Positions 1 to 12,164 of a stretch of DNA of 64,000 nucleotides are shown here, in pieces. The position numbers and the translations under genes are program-made. Source of the DNA: Polytrichum commune. Its lineage: Eukaryota > Streptophyta > Polytrichopsida > Polytrichales > Polytrichaceae. Location of the stretch: assembly GCA_950295325.1 (NCBI GenBank), contig OX485807.1, forward strand, positions 11,373,001-11,437,000. Direction: 5' to 3'. The first letter of the stretch is position 1; every line of letters starts with the position of its first letter. The notes under the pieces are model-generated. The model saw only the letters and a program-made list of their open reading frames with translations. It searched no databases and had not been told where the DNA came from.

Positions 1-1675
1 GGCTAACATAATCACTCGGTAGAACGAGGCGCCGATTGCGGAAAGCCGCGACGAAAACTTGGAAGAAGCATGTGAAGGGGCTGTAGTTTGGTAGCTTTTG
101 GTGGCGGTAGAAAGGCGTCCCGACCAATGTCACCACGAAGCTCAGGAAGAAGGCGACGGTCAGGATGCCGTATCCCCAACCCCAGCCGACGTTTTCCTGG
201 ATGTAAACCGCCGCTGTCTGCGCTAAGATTGCTCCGACTTCAATCGCGTAGTAATACCAGTTGAAAAAGGAGTATTTCTGCTCCCTCTCGACGGAAAAGC
301 CTTCGTCGAATTGGTCGGCAGCGAACGTGACCAAGCAGGGCTTGACGCCAGCCAAGGCGAAGGAAATAGAGTATAGAGAGAACCAGAAGAATCCCAACTC
401 GCCTTTCGATGCGGTCACTGTGCAAGTGCTCGTGCCCGTGGCACACTGAGGTGGTCGTAGTTGTGGTAGAGCCACCGATAACGTCAGGCAGATCATTCCC
501 TGCAGAGCGATCCAGAGATTCCAATGTTCACAGCTTTATTTTGTTGAATTCGAGAAATTACTTCGAGTCACCGCCATGACATATCATTGCACTTCAGTAG
601 AAAATCAGAATATCAGAGGATTTAGTTCTCAAATTGCAACGTAATCAAATAAGAACTTCGGCTCCATAGCCGATTTTGGGACAAAGCTCGCCGAGGTGTC
701 ATGTCACTACTGTACCAGGGCCCTGTAGCTAACATCGTTTGAATCATGAAGGTGCCAGGCCGTAGGGGGCAGGTATTACAACAAATGCCCATTTCAAAGT
801 TCTCGAAATTGTCGCAAAAACCCTTCTGAGAATGTCAAACAAGTCAGTGAACTTGAAGGAATTTGTTCTTATAATAATGCAGACTAGTTCTTTGCTGTCA
901 TATCGTTACGAACTACGTATTTGTTGCGATTCCGCATGTTATCGGGAGTAGCAGCAAACTGCATGAGGCGAGGCATTGTCTATTGCATCATACCAAAAGA
1001 TAGATGCAGTCGTGTAATTTGAGAAAAAGCATGTGATTGAAGCTCACCAAGAGGTAAGGTACGTCGAACCAGATAAGAGTTGCAAATCGACCCAAGTAAG
1101 CATCCGCAATGAAAGCTCCAAGCAGGGGTGTCAGCCAGGTGGAGCCATCCCAGTTGAACACATTTGTGGTCGACTCCACGGTCCCTTGGTGCAGGACGGA
1201 GGTGAGATATGTGACCAAGTTTGATGCAATTCCATAATATGTAAATCTTTCAAGCACCTCGGCAACTGCACGCCAATCTCCCTCAAGATCATTAGAGCAT
1301 CACAGGACCTCTAGCAGCAAACTACATTTGACTTTGTCACACACACAAAATCCTTCATCCGTTGCTCTTTTAATCCTTGTGGTGATTCAAGAATGGAAAA
1401 ACCTGGTTGTGATCCACATCTTCAATTGATCTGAATCCAATACTTCCTGTTTTGAATGGGAGGGAAGTTAGGAAAGTGAGGGGCTATATCTGTTTCGAAA
1501 TAAAAAAGAGTGAAAATTCATGGAGTTGAAGATCTTTATGTTTGTAGTTTCTAACTATCTATCCTAGACTTTCCTCACACATGTCTCCGTAAACCCGTGT
1601 CGCATTTGCAAATGACCCCAGTCTGTGCCCAAAGGTGAAGCATCTCTCATTCATACCAACATCCCCGTTGGCGTC

Positions 1676-1713
<38 letters not shown>

Positions 1714-2575
1714 AGTTTGCCTAGTAAACGCATTGATACCAAAGTACATTTTGCTTTCATACACCAACCGACCGGCCCCCACGAATTTGGAGAGGGGTAG
1801 ACTCAGCTCTAGTGATTTTGGTGAAGAAAAATCAGAATGAAACTGTGACTCGCTTTCAAATCGCTGAGCGAATCACTACATGCAACTGATTCATAACTCA
1901 TCTCTGGAGGTCCTTTTCTTTTCACTCAGACTATCACCTGATTTTCACATGTCATTGATCAGATTCTAGATAGTTTGATAAGATTAAATCACCGAACGCC
2001 AGTTGGATATGCCTACCACCTAGGATTAGACACAAATCTTGTTCATTTATTAATGTGTAGAATTTTGAAGTACCCAACAAGAACGAGGCGGGTTTCCATC
2101 GACCATCAAAACGCGGTGTTGCTTCCTGTTCGAGTTGGTCTAATTCTATATGTGATCCCGAAACTTGAAAGAACATTGTCTCCTTTCAAAGATGAACTCC
2201 TTAATTGAATAGACGCGGACAACCTGGCATGCACCTACCTCCCCCAAGGACAAACCCTTACATTCTCACAAGGTCGGTTGAATATATCCAGTTCACCTGC
2301 ACAACTGTAACTTTGATAACATACTGAACACCTTAAAAATAAATACATCCCACCAGAAGGCACAAACTCGATGATTTCGTCAAAAACAACGTTCATCGTG
2401 TGCAAGGTTCAGACTGAGTACCCAACAAGAATGAGGCGGCTTTCCATCGACCAGTCTTGGCATGATCAATCGGTCTCCCTTTGTAGTCCACTGAATTTAG
2501 GGCTGCAGTAGAGGTCATCATTGGGGCCTCAATATTCTTCTGCGACTCAGTGTCTTCCATGGGAGTAGTACTCAT
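1..2575 (-). CDS. NPF (NRT1/PTR) family proton-coupled transporter, 5' half, runs off the window
   Basis: Three minus-strand exons join in frame: 2575-2422 (start codon 2573-2575), 1265-1048 and 499 to the window edge, about 290 residues. All junctions are GT-AG. NPF proteins are 12-helix proton symporters for nitrate, di/tripeptides, hormones or glucosinolates. Seen here: an N-terminal cytosolic stretch ending TGRWKAASFLL, the proton-coupling ExxER motif (AEVLERF) in helix 1, the family signature LLGAFIADAYLGRF, a loop rich in Thr/Cys, and the typical GVKPCLVTFAADQFDE followed by FFNWYYYAIEVGA. The remaining helices 6-12 lie outside the window. The start is the second in-frame ATG-side choice giving MSTTPMEDTE; translation could also begin upstream, but no homology supports that. 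Substrate and NPF subfamily cannot be told from this half. A second possible first exon lies in intron 1 (see separate entry). Confidence 0.9.
1679..1711. repeat. (CT)n microsatellite in NPF intron 1
   Basis: About 16 uninterrupted CT dinucleotides; reads as GA on the gene's strand, inside NPF intron 1 downstream of the alternative first exon. GA/CT tracts are common near plant promoters, but nothing here shows a regulatory role. Confidence 0.9.
2074..2176 (-). CDS. Duplicate/alternative first exon of the NPF gene
   Basis: Inside NPF intron 1, 348 bp downstream of the main exon 1 donor, lies a second exon-like segment: an ATG at 2174-2176, then 34 codons ending DGRWKPASFLL plus one extra base at a GT donor (gtactt). 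The main exon ends TGRWKAASFLL plus one base at gtactc. Both therefore splice to exon 2 in the same phase. About 37 bp around the donor are nearly identical between the copies; the upstream part (residues MFFQVSGSHIELDQ) is unrelated to the canonical VDYKGRPIDHAKTG. It could be an alternative first exon giving a different cytosolic N-terminus, or a dead partial duplicate. The frame is open across the whole copy. Confidence 0.5.
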
Positions 2576-2974
2576 GATGCAAAATTCAAAATTAGTTCGA
2601 TCACAATACACAACAGCAATTGATAAGCTTGCACAAACTAACTACTTTAGTGCACACTACCACATCAACATCACCGCAATTTTTCATGCCGAAAGTCATC
2701 GAGAATACTCCCAACATGTAGATGCATGGTATTTGTAGCTACTGAGCTACAAATTCCAGTAACTTATAAAAGTTTCTGGCTTTGACTATGGAGTCACCAG
2801 ATGCAGGCCAAAAGCCATGAGTTTGTCATATTTTATAGTAGATAGGTTTTGTAGGGGACTCGTAATGGGATGGTTGTGCAATGAGGATGAATTTAGGCCG
2901 AGGATTGTGACCATGACTTCTGACATTAGCAGCTTGTACATTGATTTGCCTTTACAGGACACCGCCCTCGTACT
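2576..2974. other. NPF upstream region, no gene
   Basis: About 400 bp between the NPF start codon and the first dispersed repeat. It should hold the NPF promoter and 5' UTR. I see no coding frame with family resemblance and no clear TATA box that I would defend. Confidence 0.4.
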
Positions 2975-3750
2975 TAAGGTAGATGGATCTTGAATGGTTT
3001 CTTTTTCTGACTAGCCCACCTCTGCTAGGATATGAAACACCAGCAAATAGTATGAGATGGTTAGCAAATCCAAATCGATACGGTAGCTACTTTCCTCATA
3101 ATTTTTGGCATAATATTACTCAGTTGATGATGTGTGTTCACTTGTGGGTGAGGGGATTGGGTGAGGTCCTCCACCTGTCCAAGTGCATCATGAACTCATC
3201 ATAGAAATCATTGGTTGCAAGCTGTGGTTGGCTCTCACTAAGGGAAGTGTAGCAAGGCCCATCCAAATGTACAACATAGCACCTAAAAGCACTCTAGGTC
3301 TACACTCCACCCAGGCTAGGCAATGACATGGGACCTACTAATTACAGGTTAGGAAGGTACTTATTAATTTGGTTTGAACATCTAGCAATATGGTGCACCA
3401 GGCTCTGGCCCCATATTCAATCTGACAACATACAGATTGTGGCATCCCACCTCGATATTCTCGAATCTCTTGTGGGGGTCTAAAAGGCCCACAGAATAGA
3501 CATCAAGTTTTGGGTAATGTTCCGAATTCACATTGATATTTTAGCCATTATCAAATTGAAAATTCTCATGCTCATCAAAAGGTCCTCTAGGTCTTCCCCC
3601 AATAAAGTTGAGTATTGAACCTAGAATGCTTACCATAATTGGATCACATAGTCCAATCTCTTTCTAAAGCATATACTTTTGGCTTCCCTTCTTAGAGCCA
3701 CACTTAACCACATACCACTCAATTATAGGTGTTTGATTAAGATAAGTAAC
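2975..3750 (+). repeat. R1 dispersed repeat, copy 1, split by an insertion
   Basis: First part 2975-3112 (starting near TTAAGGTAGATGGATCTTGA) and second part about 3530-3750 (ending near CACTCAATTATAGGTGTTTG) match the two halves of the copy at 35637-35965. About 420 bp of other sequence lies between. The inserted piece starts with a segment like the arm of the inverted-repeat element at 23250 (ATATTACTCAGTTGATGATG). R1 is about 330 bp and non-coding; its ends are weakly complementary, so it may be an old MITE. Confidence 0.6.
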
Positions 3751-4314
3751 ATAATTAGGCATGGCTACCTTACCCATTATCTACTCTCTCATCCCTGCCC
3801 CATCCACTTAAGAAAATGGTTTGTAAACATCAACTTGTGTACAAAAATTGGCATAAAACAAGCATGCCTTAATTGGAAACTTTTAGCTCTAGACCCATTT
3901 CTCATAGGATGTGAGACAAGCAATTGGTTGAAGATGATTGTCAATTTCAAAATGTTCTCATTGCCATCTGCCTGAAAATATGCCCTAACCTCCATAATAG
4001 CACCCTCATTAATGTCACTTCTCTCTACAATCCCAAAACCCTAGGGAACGGATGTTCTCAATTCAAATATCCCTCCTTGTTGTCACATTTACCTCCCATA
4101 TATCATAGATTCTAACTTTAAAGTAATCCACCACAAGCTTGCACGCATCACATTTCATCGTTGTCATTATCCAGGTCATTATCATCATTATTGCAATGTT
4201 GACTTTGTGTTTCTCCATGATGTCACCCACTACACTAATTCTCTATTATCATGCATCCATGTTAACACTACATACCTCCTTAATATCATGTGCACTTTGG
4301 TTGCCACAAGCATG

Positions 4315-4545
4315 ATATTAGGGAGGTTAGAGTGTATTTTGAACTTATGTGAATATCATGCTCATTATCAAAGTGAAGATTCTCGAGCTCAATAATGTTT
4401 AAACAGATCCCCCCCCAAAAAAAACAAATTATGTTGACTATTAAGCACTTACTCCAATCTCTATAAAACACATGTATTCTTGGTGTCCATTCTTGGATCC
4501 ACACCTAAGCATGCATCACTCAAATATTAGCTCACAAATTTTTAA
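4315..4545 (+). repeat. R1 dispersed repeat, copy 2 (3' part)
   Basis: Matches the right two thirds of R1: ATCAAAGTGAAGATTCT, AATTATGTTGACTATT, then CTTGGTGTCCATTCTTGG, ending near CACTCAAATATTAG. Contains a run of 8 C then 8 A. The left part is missing. Confidence 0.6.
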
Positions 4546-4594
4546 AAGTGACTATGCAAAGCCTGCATGTGCCATATGTATAAATGAGTAGCTA

Positions 4595-4965
4595 CACTAA
4601 ATATGATATTTAATGTCACCCATTCTAATTGTCTTGCTCAATACTATTTGTAAACCGCGGTATAGTGTCACCAACACTAAAAGTTAATCTAACATTATTT
4701 GTCATTCCTGTAATTTTTTTCGAGGATTATAGATTTACCGTGTTGCACTCACTGTCACTTACCAAGTGATTATTCATACAGATTTCAACCATCCATGACA
4801 ATATTTCATCACAAGTTGCTGACAAGAGAAGGTAGGGTTTTGGCCAATGGATGAATTCATCCATCATCCACAACAGTATTTGTTCACTTATTCATAAGAA
4901 GTGTCATCCGAAAAGTTACCATAGTGGCATTAAATACCATATGATACTAAATATCATATTTAGTG
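4595..4965. mobile_element. Palindromic-end MITE (family P), copy 1, 371 bp
   Basis: Non-coding element with terminal inverted repeats CACTAAATATGATATTTA, flanked on both sides by TA (4593-4594 and 4966-4967), as in Tc1/mariner-type target duplications. Each end is nearly self-complementary (CACTAAATATGATATTTAGTG), so a terminus can itself fold. The inner left part shares CTTGCTCAATACT with copies at 11272-11585 and 54889. The superfamily is inferred from the TA flanks only. Confidence 0.7.
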
Positions 4966-4999
4966 TACCATTACAAAGACTCTATTTAAGAGTATTTCA

Positions 5000-6171
5000 T
5001 TGTCTCCCCCTAACATTACGAAGTCCAATGGTGTTTACTTAGTTTCGGGAATCGAGGCCCGGCAGTCGGTCGTCAGAGTTGACCATACTAGCAACAAACC
5101 AGGGTTGTGTAGGGCCTACTTGTTAGAGAAACCTGTCATGTCCCGTCCCGGGTTGGGGCGCCAACCTATACCCCTCCTCGCCATGTTGGTTGCCACGTCG
5201 TCCACCCGCCCAGCTGGACATCCGCATGCCAACTCCTGAGGTTACAATCAGCTTCACATCATTCGCCCATGCCTTGCATCATGACATCCTTCTGGCATGA
5301 AGACCATGTAGACCATGATCCACATCCATCGTTGGGTGGTAACCTAATTGCCCTCGGGGACTGTGATCTCCATACTCTTTTTAAACCTTCATTCAACCAC
5401 CCCTCATGATTGATTGTAACCTACTCATTCACTAGACACTCTAGATTACTGCCGCAATGGAGTGTGTTGCATCAAGTGATGCGATTGTAGCAATGATGGA
5501 GTGAAGGTTTTATGTGTCTCATGATGTGTGACTTGATGAGATCCAATTCATTGGAACTATTCCAATCTAAACGGTTTCAAATCTAGAACTAGAAATTGGA
5601 TTTATTTCTTAAAAAATTTTATTGAAAATATTCATTTTCCCAAATGTTTTTTGATTGATTTTATATCTAGAAATAGAATTTCCGTGAATTTGGGTACGTG
5701 GAGAGATTGGTGCAAAAATAATTCCCTCAAGTAGAGGTTCCACAATATTTCAATGCATGATGGTGTATATTGTGGACCACACTATAGTGCATCAAAGAGT
5801 AAGTCACACTATAAGTATACCCTCAATATTTACAACAAATATTGTAGCTAAGGTAACCACCACCAAATCCCTAGCCTCACAAGCTGAAGAAAAATAAGTT
5901 AAGTCCACTCACATTCCTTATTGCTATGCATTTCAAACTCAGACTCATATGTGTCTATTGTGTAGGAGAATGGCACCTCTTGAGGTCCTTATGAATTTAA
6001 GGGTGAGGTGAACAAGGGTGGTTACCCGAGTGACTTGTCTGAATTTTTTTCCAAGGTATTATGTAAGGGGGTGTAATGTCCTTTGTAAATATTAGAGAAC
6101 AAATTACATAATTTTTGGTGTCATCTAAGTGATGAACTATCAAATTTAGGGTTTCTCATTTGATTACTTAT
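5000..6171. other. Intergenic DNA, nothing recognised
   Basis: AT-rich non-coding sequence between the family P MITE and R1 copy 3. Short open frames (for example near 5000-5239) show no domain or compositional support. Confidence 0.4.
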
Positions 6172-6482
6172 CTTAAATGGACATTTTTGTTTGAGTGATA
6201 TGTGCGATTAGGTTTGGATCTAAGAATGGACATAAAAAAATACATGTGTTTTAAAAAGATTGAATTATGAACTCAAAATTTGCGTTAATCATTCTGATTT
6301 TAACAGTCGATGTATTTGGGGAGACCTATATAATCATTCAATAAGAAAGAAAATCTTCTCTTAAGTAAAGAAATAGGATAGTATATACGAACTCCAAAAA
6401 TTATGAGGAAAATAGCTATGGGTTTGATTTGGATTTTCTTATCATCTTACACTAATTGCGTGTTTCATGTCCTATGAGAAGT
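6172..6482 (-). repeat. R1 dispersed repeat, copy 3, near full length, inverted
   Basis: Reverse complement of R1 along nearly its whole length: TTTGAGTGATATGTGCGATT corresponds to the R1 right end, and AAAATTATGAGGAAAATAGC plus TTTGATTTGGATTTTCTTA to its left part. Divergence is high, suggesting an old copy. Confidence 0.6.
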
Positions 6483-8098
6483 GGGTGCAAGGCTTAAAAG
6501 GTCCATGTAACACTTGGGATAACACTTTGGGGTGGGCTTATGGATTTCAAGATGAATTTAGTGCTCGCAACTCATATGCATACTAAGATAAGCACATGTG
6601 AAGGCCACAATTCTTTTACCTTGGCCCACCAAACTTTGCTTCAAAACAAGCATTTCCGAACATGTGCGACCTCCTCTTCACCCATTTCCAACACTTAACC
6701 TTGAGATTCATGATAGATTCTTGCCACCATTCCAAATGTTGGAAATGAATCTAAAGACACGTCACCTCCATCGTCAAGCTGACATCGTCGCGTGAACTGC
6801 AAGAAATTGAAAGATGTTATGATTATAACCCTAGAATTCCACGACCCATCAACTAAAAGACATGTGCTGACTAATATTATGATGTTACAAGATTCCCCCC
6901 AATTATTAGTTTGACCATTTATGGATCCCCTCCACCATTTCAACGTATGCAGGTGATGTCAAGTTACATCTAAAAATCAAAAGTCTTAGCCAACATATGA
7001 GTTCTAGCCAACCCTTCCAAGCCTTTTACAAAATCGATATATATAAAGGAGGCAAGCCCGTTGGACCCCTCCTTTTAAGTGTTGAGCGGTCCCTTGGAGA
7101 GTTCCAAACTTCAATAAGAACTCGACGTACAAAAGTACTAACTTATGAGGGCCCCAATGACAAGACTTTGGATGGCAAAATGCCCTTAGAGCATGCGGTT
7201 GTCAACGAACCCGGAATCTAATGCATAGTGTTGAAATTCTCAAGCTCCTTGGTGGCTACATCCGCAAATGAATCCAACCTGGAAGGTCAGAAATTTGTAT
7301 TAAACGACAACAATGAGGAACATGGAGGACGTACAGTACTTACTTATTAGCTTCACATTGAAGTTGTGTAATGAACAAGGAAAGCTCTATCGTCACCTCC
7401 ACAAATGGTTCATATGAATAAGTTAGCATCTTTGAGCCTCGGGGGGGGGGGGGGCAGTGTGTTAGAAAGTTAAGGATATAGGTGTGAACAACCACTATTT
7501 TATAGGGGGGTATTACTTTCAATTCTCTTCTTTTTTTCACATGCTATCATTATGTAAATTTCTACTTTGGGTTAATAGAAAACTGGCTTGCATTACTTAT
7601 AATTCCAAATTCCCTATTATTCCATACCCTATAGTACTTTAAAGATGTCCAATGCCATTTTTGATACCCTATATTACTCTTAAGTCCAATTATAAATTTT
7701 TGCCCCCATGTTTTTAAAATACCCTATCATTTGTTCGCACGTATATTGCTACTCCAACCAATGACTACCCCCCCCCCCCCCCCGAGCTTTGAGCTTGGGC
7801 CACATCCAAAACCTAAACAACCGAGGGATGTTTTTGACTAGCCAGCCTAAAGATACTTCATAATGTTTGCCATGTCACCCTATGAAGTAAAAGGGTTACA
7901 TGGATATGTTCCACTTATTTACCCCTCAAAATTGAACTTCTCATATTCATTGCAACTGACCAGTATTGTTATTGAAGAGTTTTTGAAGCCAGAAGTTGGT
8001 CCAAAAATATTACCAATGTCTAGAGTCTACCATAACCGCTCATTCTTTTTCACTTTAGCACTCAAAACCAACACATGTGTCATGTCACTATTGGATCC

Positions 8099-8161
8099 GA
8101 CATGATCAAAATTCAGTCCAACATGATTGAAATTCAATTCTAGCATGATCGAAATTTAGGT
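8099..8161 (+). repeat. Short tandem repeat, about 22 bp x 3
   Basis: Three degenerate units, each built on CATGAT(C/T)(A/G)AAATT followed by a short C/T-containing spacer. No function evident. Confidence 0.6.
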
Positions 8162-10377
8162 TCCCTATTGATTGTGGATGGGGGGTCTTCATCGGAAATA
8201 GGTGCCTCTACTATACATGTATGCCACATCAACACGATCTAAAGGTGGTTTGCAGCCAAGATGCTTGATGACATGGCCACTAACATATGATAACATCTAT
8301 GCACGTAATCCTTGCACATAACAAAACATTGTTATGGATCTGAACAATGTTATGCATGACAACCACACTCAGTTGAAGAAACAATAAATAAAATGTCGTG
8401 TTGCCTAAGCAATCATTACATGGCGATGTAATTGGCCGTTTTGATAATCATTACAATAGAAAATTCCCCTTGTGAAGGGTATACCAACAAGACGATGGCA
8501 TTGTTTCTTTGTTGCAATGGTTGGTTGGATGGACGGGGTTTGTCCTAGTCTTGTTACACATAGATTAATTCCATTGACAACCTAAAGTTGAAGATGGATA
8601 ATGCATTTTGTCAAAACTCTTAAGTGCTCAACCATTAAAGTTTCAACCACTGATTTTTAGAAAGTTTTATACACGTACATTTCATATTTTATATTTCACA
8701 TTTGTAGTAGGTGGGGCATAATAGGTGGAGGTGTAGGGATAAAAAGAGGAGAGATAAAGTGAAGAAGAGGGGAATATCTAAATTGAAAGCTCCAATCAAC
8801 TTCTAACTTCAAGATTTAAAGTAGACCTATGGAGGAATGAATCGTGCACAAACCTTAAAGAGAGCGCCTTTCTAGCTATAATGATTGTGTCAAACCTTAA
8901 CTAATGATGTTGTGCAAGTCTACCATTTCTAATGGCCAATACGAAGTCCAAGGGCCCAAAAACAAACAAATCCAACAAAAGCAAATTAGAGCACAAATCT
9001 TCCTAAACCCTAGACTGTTGTGACAATAGAGTTAAGGCATGAGCCATGCGCATAACACACAAACAAGATGTCATAAAGTATGCAATGTTTTTTATGTCAC
9101 TGGTCAAATCCTCTAGTTTGCTTGAAGTAAAGAAGCCCATTCAAATCATGTAAAAGATCAACGATAGGCTATGTCCTTGCACTTGATTTTCTACGTGTTG
9201 TATTTTGTAATTCAAATTTGCAGCACCTTTCTAAGTATTAAGGACTGACCATTGGGTGGTTTTAAAAGCACATGTTGAGCTTTAGTACGGTAGTGCACAT
9301 CCACAACATACACCGATTGCCTCTTTACATTTAGTTTCAATGAATAGACTTTTGGAATGCGGATGAACATTATCTGACTAACATAGGATTCGATTTTTCA
9401 TGACGTGGCTATGAAGATATTGATAGACATGATGAGTGGTTGAAGGAAATCACAAGAGAGGTAAATTACCTATAAGTTGGATGTAAACTGCTATATCCCT
9501 ACATTTTAATTGTGAACGATCCCATGTGTTGTAATATGTGGCACAATTTCTTTATCATTTATGTAACTAATGAAAGGGTGTTGTGATGTGCCATGCAAAT
9601 TGGGTTTGTTTTGATTCACTTGGACCAATACGAAATGATCTTAAAGTTGCAAATAAACTACATTGGGAGGTTCTTTGACCAAAGTGGTAATCACTTGGAC
9701 CAGTACGCAATGTATTTTGAGCATGGATAAGAATCAAAGTGGAGTTGTTGAGATATTTGAGATGAATGACATAAATGGACACCCGGGTAGTGGACTCCTC
9801 ATTGAATACCTAAATAACATGCATGGGTTTTGCTATGAAATTGAACCCCCTGTATATGACAATTTTATAGAGAAAAATAATTATATACGTACTAATGGCA
9901 TGCTAGAAAATGAACTCATGTATTTATATTAATATTTTCAATTAAGTGTGATAAATGCCTCCACTACATATACAAACTATAAATCATGAATTGAATAGGC
10001 CATTATTACATATAAAATCCCGTTTCACTTTCCGATGAGAAAGTCATTGAACATTTTTTTCATTCATAGCATGTCATTGAACAATTGTATCAATAAACAA
10101 AGACAAAAGCACAATAATGACAAATTAAAGAGCAAGACTAATGGAAGCCCATGAGAGCTCCAAGAGCCTCTACTTTGTGAAACCTAAAACCCAAATGCAA
10201 ACCCTAACAAGAACAAACATGATAATCATTGAGGACTATGACCATATGACAAGATTGGATGAAAACATGAAGTAGATGGAGTTTCACATCTATTGTCAGT
10301 TTTTTCTCTAGACCTTAGAGCCCTTTCTTGTACATCTATCTTTACTTCAAAAATAATAATAATAGCCTTTTTAGATG

Positions 10378-10412
10378 TACACACTAGAGATAAATAATAC
10401 CTCTAGTGTGTA
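10378..10412. repeat. Small perfect hairpin
   Basis: Arms TACACACTAGAG and CTCTAGTGTGTA are perfectly complementary over 12 bp with an 11-nt loop. Too short to assign to an element. Confidence 0.5.
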
Positions 10413-11271
10413 ATTTATACCTCTAGTGCAATCATACATCTAGCCCCCTCCCTAGAGGTGCTAAAAATTTATATCTCCTTCATCATCTAAGTAATAATAA
10501 GATTGAAGAAATTGACCAAAAAAATGATATTATGTATAACAATTGGGCACAAATGAATATCTTGCACTTCATATCCCCCGAATAAATATCCTCTTAACAC
10601 ATGTGTATAGTACAACACATCAGTTGCTTGTTCCGTTGTATGAATGGTCTCAATGTCTAAGTTCAAATTATTATGTATTCAAGACATACAAATCATAAAT
10701 TCCAAATAAACATATTAGTATGAGCAGGTTTAAGTTTTCCACTACCTAAATCATATATAAATGTCAACGTTGAGTGGAACATTGTGAAGCCTTTAATATT
10801 CTTCGGTGAATTTTATCATGTACACATAACGGCTATATGTCATGGTGGTGTACATTTCCCACTTGGGTGTACTATGTTATGATATTTGGCGACTATAAAT
10901 GTTTTGAACCCCCATGGTCATACGATTCTTCTTAAACCCCCTTCTCTTGAATAATTAGACTCCGATTTCATCATCAATGATTTACTTGGAGATGGAATGA
11001 ATGCATGATTTCTTTACCAATGATTCCACCTGTGATTTGGTTGATAGATAGTTGAATTCCCGTTGACTTTTGTTTTGATAGATTTTCTATGTGATTTGAT
11101 CAAGGATCATGAGCCTAATTCCGGTGCACGAGTTTTATTATCGAAGATGATGATCTTGTTTTACTCAAGTACATCACTTTTGTTTTATATTTATTTTGTG
11201 TTGTAGATAATGTCCTCGTTGATTTATTCAATTATAAAGTGATTGAAGTCCTCGAGGGGTGAACTCCACTA

Positions 11272-11585
11272 CACTAAATATGATACGTTGTGTTTGATAC
11301 ACTAAATATGTACACGTACACTAAATGTTAATAACCCTATGAAAGTAAGTAACGTTAAATGTAAACTCAGACACTGAAAATCAATTATGGTAATGTGGAA
11401 GTTACATGTTTGAATTTAGTGTTAGTAAGGATATGAAAAAAAATAACAATGATAAAAGGATAATTCCAACATGTCTCCTAGCGTATCTTCTAACACTAAT
11501 TGTCAAGAATTGAAAATTAGTGTTGAGCAAGGTAGGGTGGTAAACAACATTCAATATAATCAAACACTAAATATCATATTTAGTG
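11272..11585. mobile_element. Palindromic-end MITE (family P), copy 2, 314 bp
   Basis: Ends CACTAAATATGATA and TATCATATTTAGTG are inverted; TA flanks both sides (11270-11271, 11586-11587). The right terminus contains the complete self-complementary CACTAAATATCATATTTAGTG. Read from its right end, it shares CTTGCTCAA(C/T)ACTA with copy 1 and the copy near 54889. Several extra internal CACTAAAT / ATTTAGTG motifs lie close to the ends, like subterminal transposase-binding repeats. Confidence 0.7.
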
Positions 11586-11746
11586 TAGCTTGTATGGTAC
11601 CACGTGGGTGTACATAAGGATATTTAATGAGAGATTGGTTTATAAGGTATACATAAGGGATGGGCATTGTTCCACCTAGTGTTGTACAAATATATAGGAC
11701 TCAATATGATTTTTGGAAGGACATGTAAATGTAGCATAAGTCCCCT

Positions 11747-11774
11747 CCCCCCCCCCCCCCCAAAAAAAAAAAAA
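11747..11774 (+). repeat. C15-A13 homopolymer pair
   Basis: Fifteen C followed directly by thirteen A. One of at least nine long C or G tracts in the window. Confidence 0.9.
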
Positions 11775-12164
11775 CCCCCTCTCAAGGTTTTCAAATGAAT
11801 GCTTTATTTCAACCAATTATACCTCATACCCCAGAAAGTTCACATGTATTCATCCATGAAGCAATACTTGTCATCCCCCATGTCATACCTCTGAAATGAT
11901 TGTGTCAATTAAAAACATGATTTGTGAGGACATGTGTAAGGAATGTTTTCACATTTCTTTTCCAAGTCATTAATATTTTGTACACGCAATTGAGGAAAAT
12001 TATTCTACAAGTTCAAAACCATCATATACATACAAGACCCTATTAATTATTGATACGACTTTATGCACTATAGTCTTCCTTTTGGTAATAATTTTCTATA
12101 CATATAGGGGATATTAATAAGGGGACTTGCATGCATGCGGGCTCCCACTCTTATGAAGAGTCTA

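Larger units (their letters stand above)
6483..11271. other. Intergenic DNA with homopolymers, no gene recognised
   Basis: About 4.8 kb without a supportable gene. It contains a G14 tract (7441-7454), a C16 tract (7768-7783), a short three-unit tandem repeat at 8099-8161 (unit about 22 bp, core CATGATCGAAATT) and a 12-bp stem hairpin at 10378-10412 (arms TACACACTAGAG / CTCTAGTGTGTA). Open frames here are short and lack recognisable motifs. Confidence 0.4.

Noticed and set aside
4595-4965. CACTA (En/Spm) element because the ends begin CACTA
   Set aside because: CACTA elements make 3-bp duplications; here only TA matches on both sides and the ends are palindromic.
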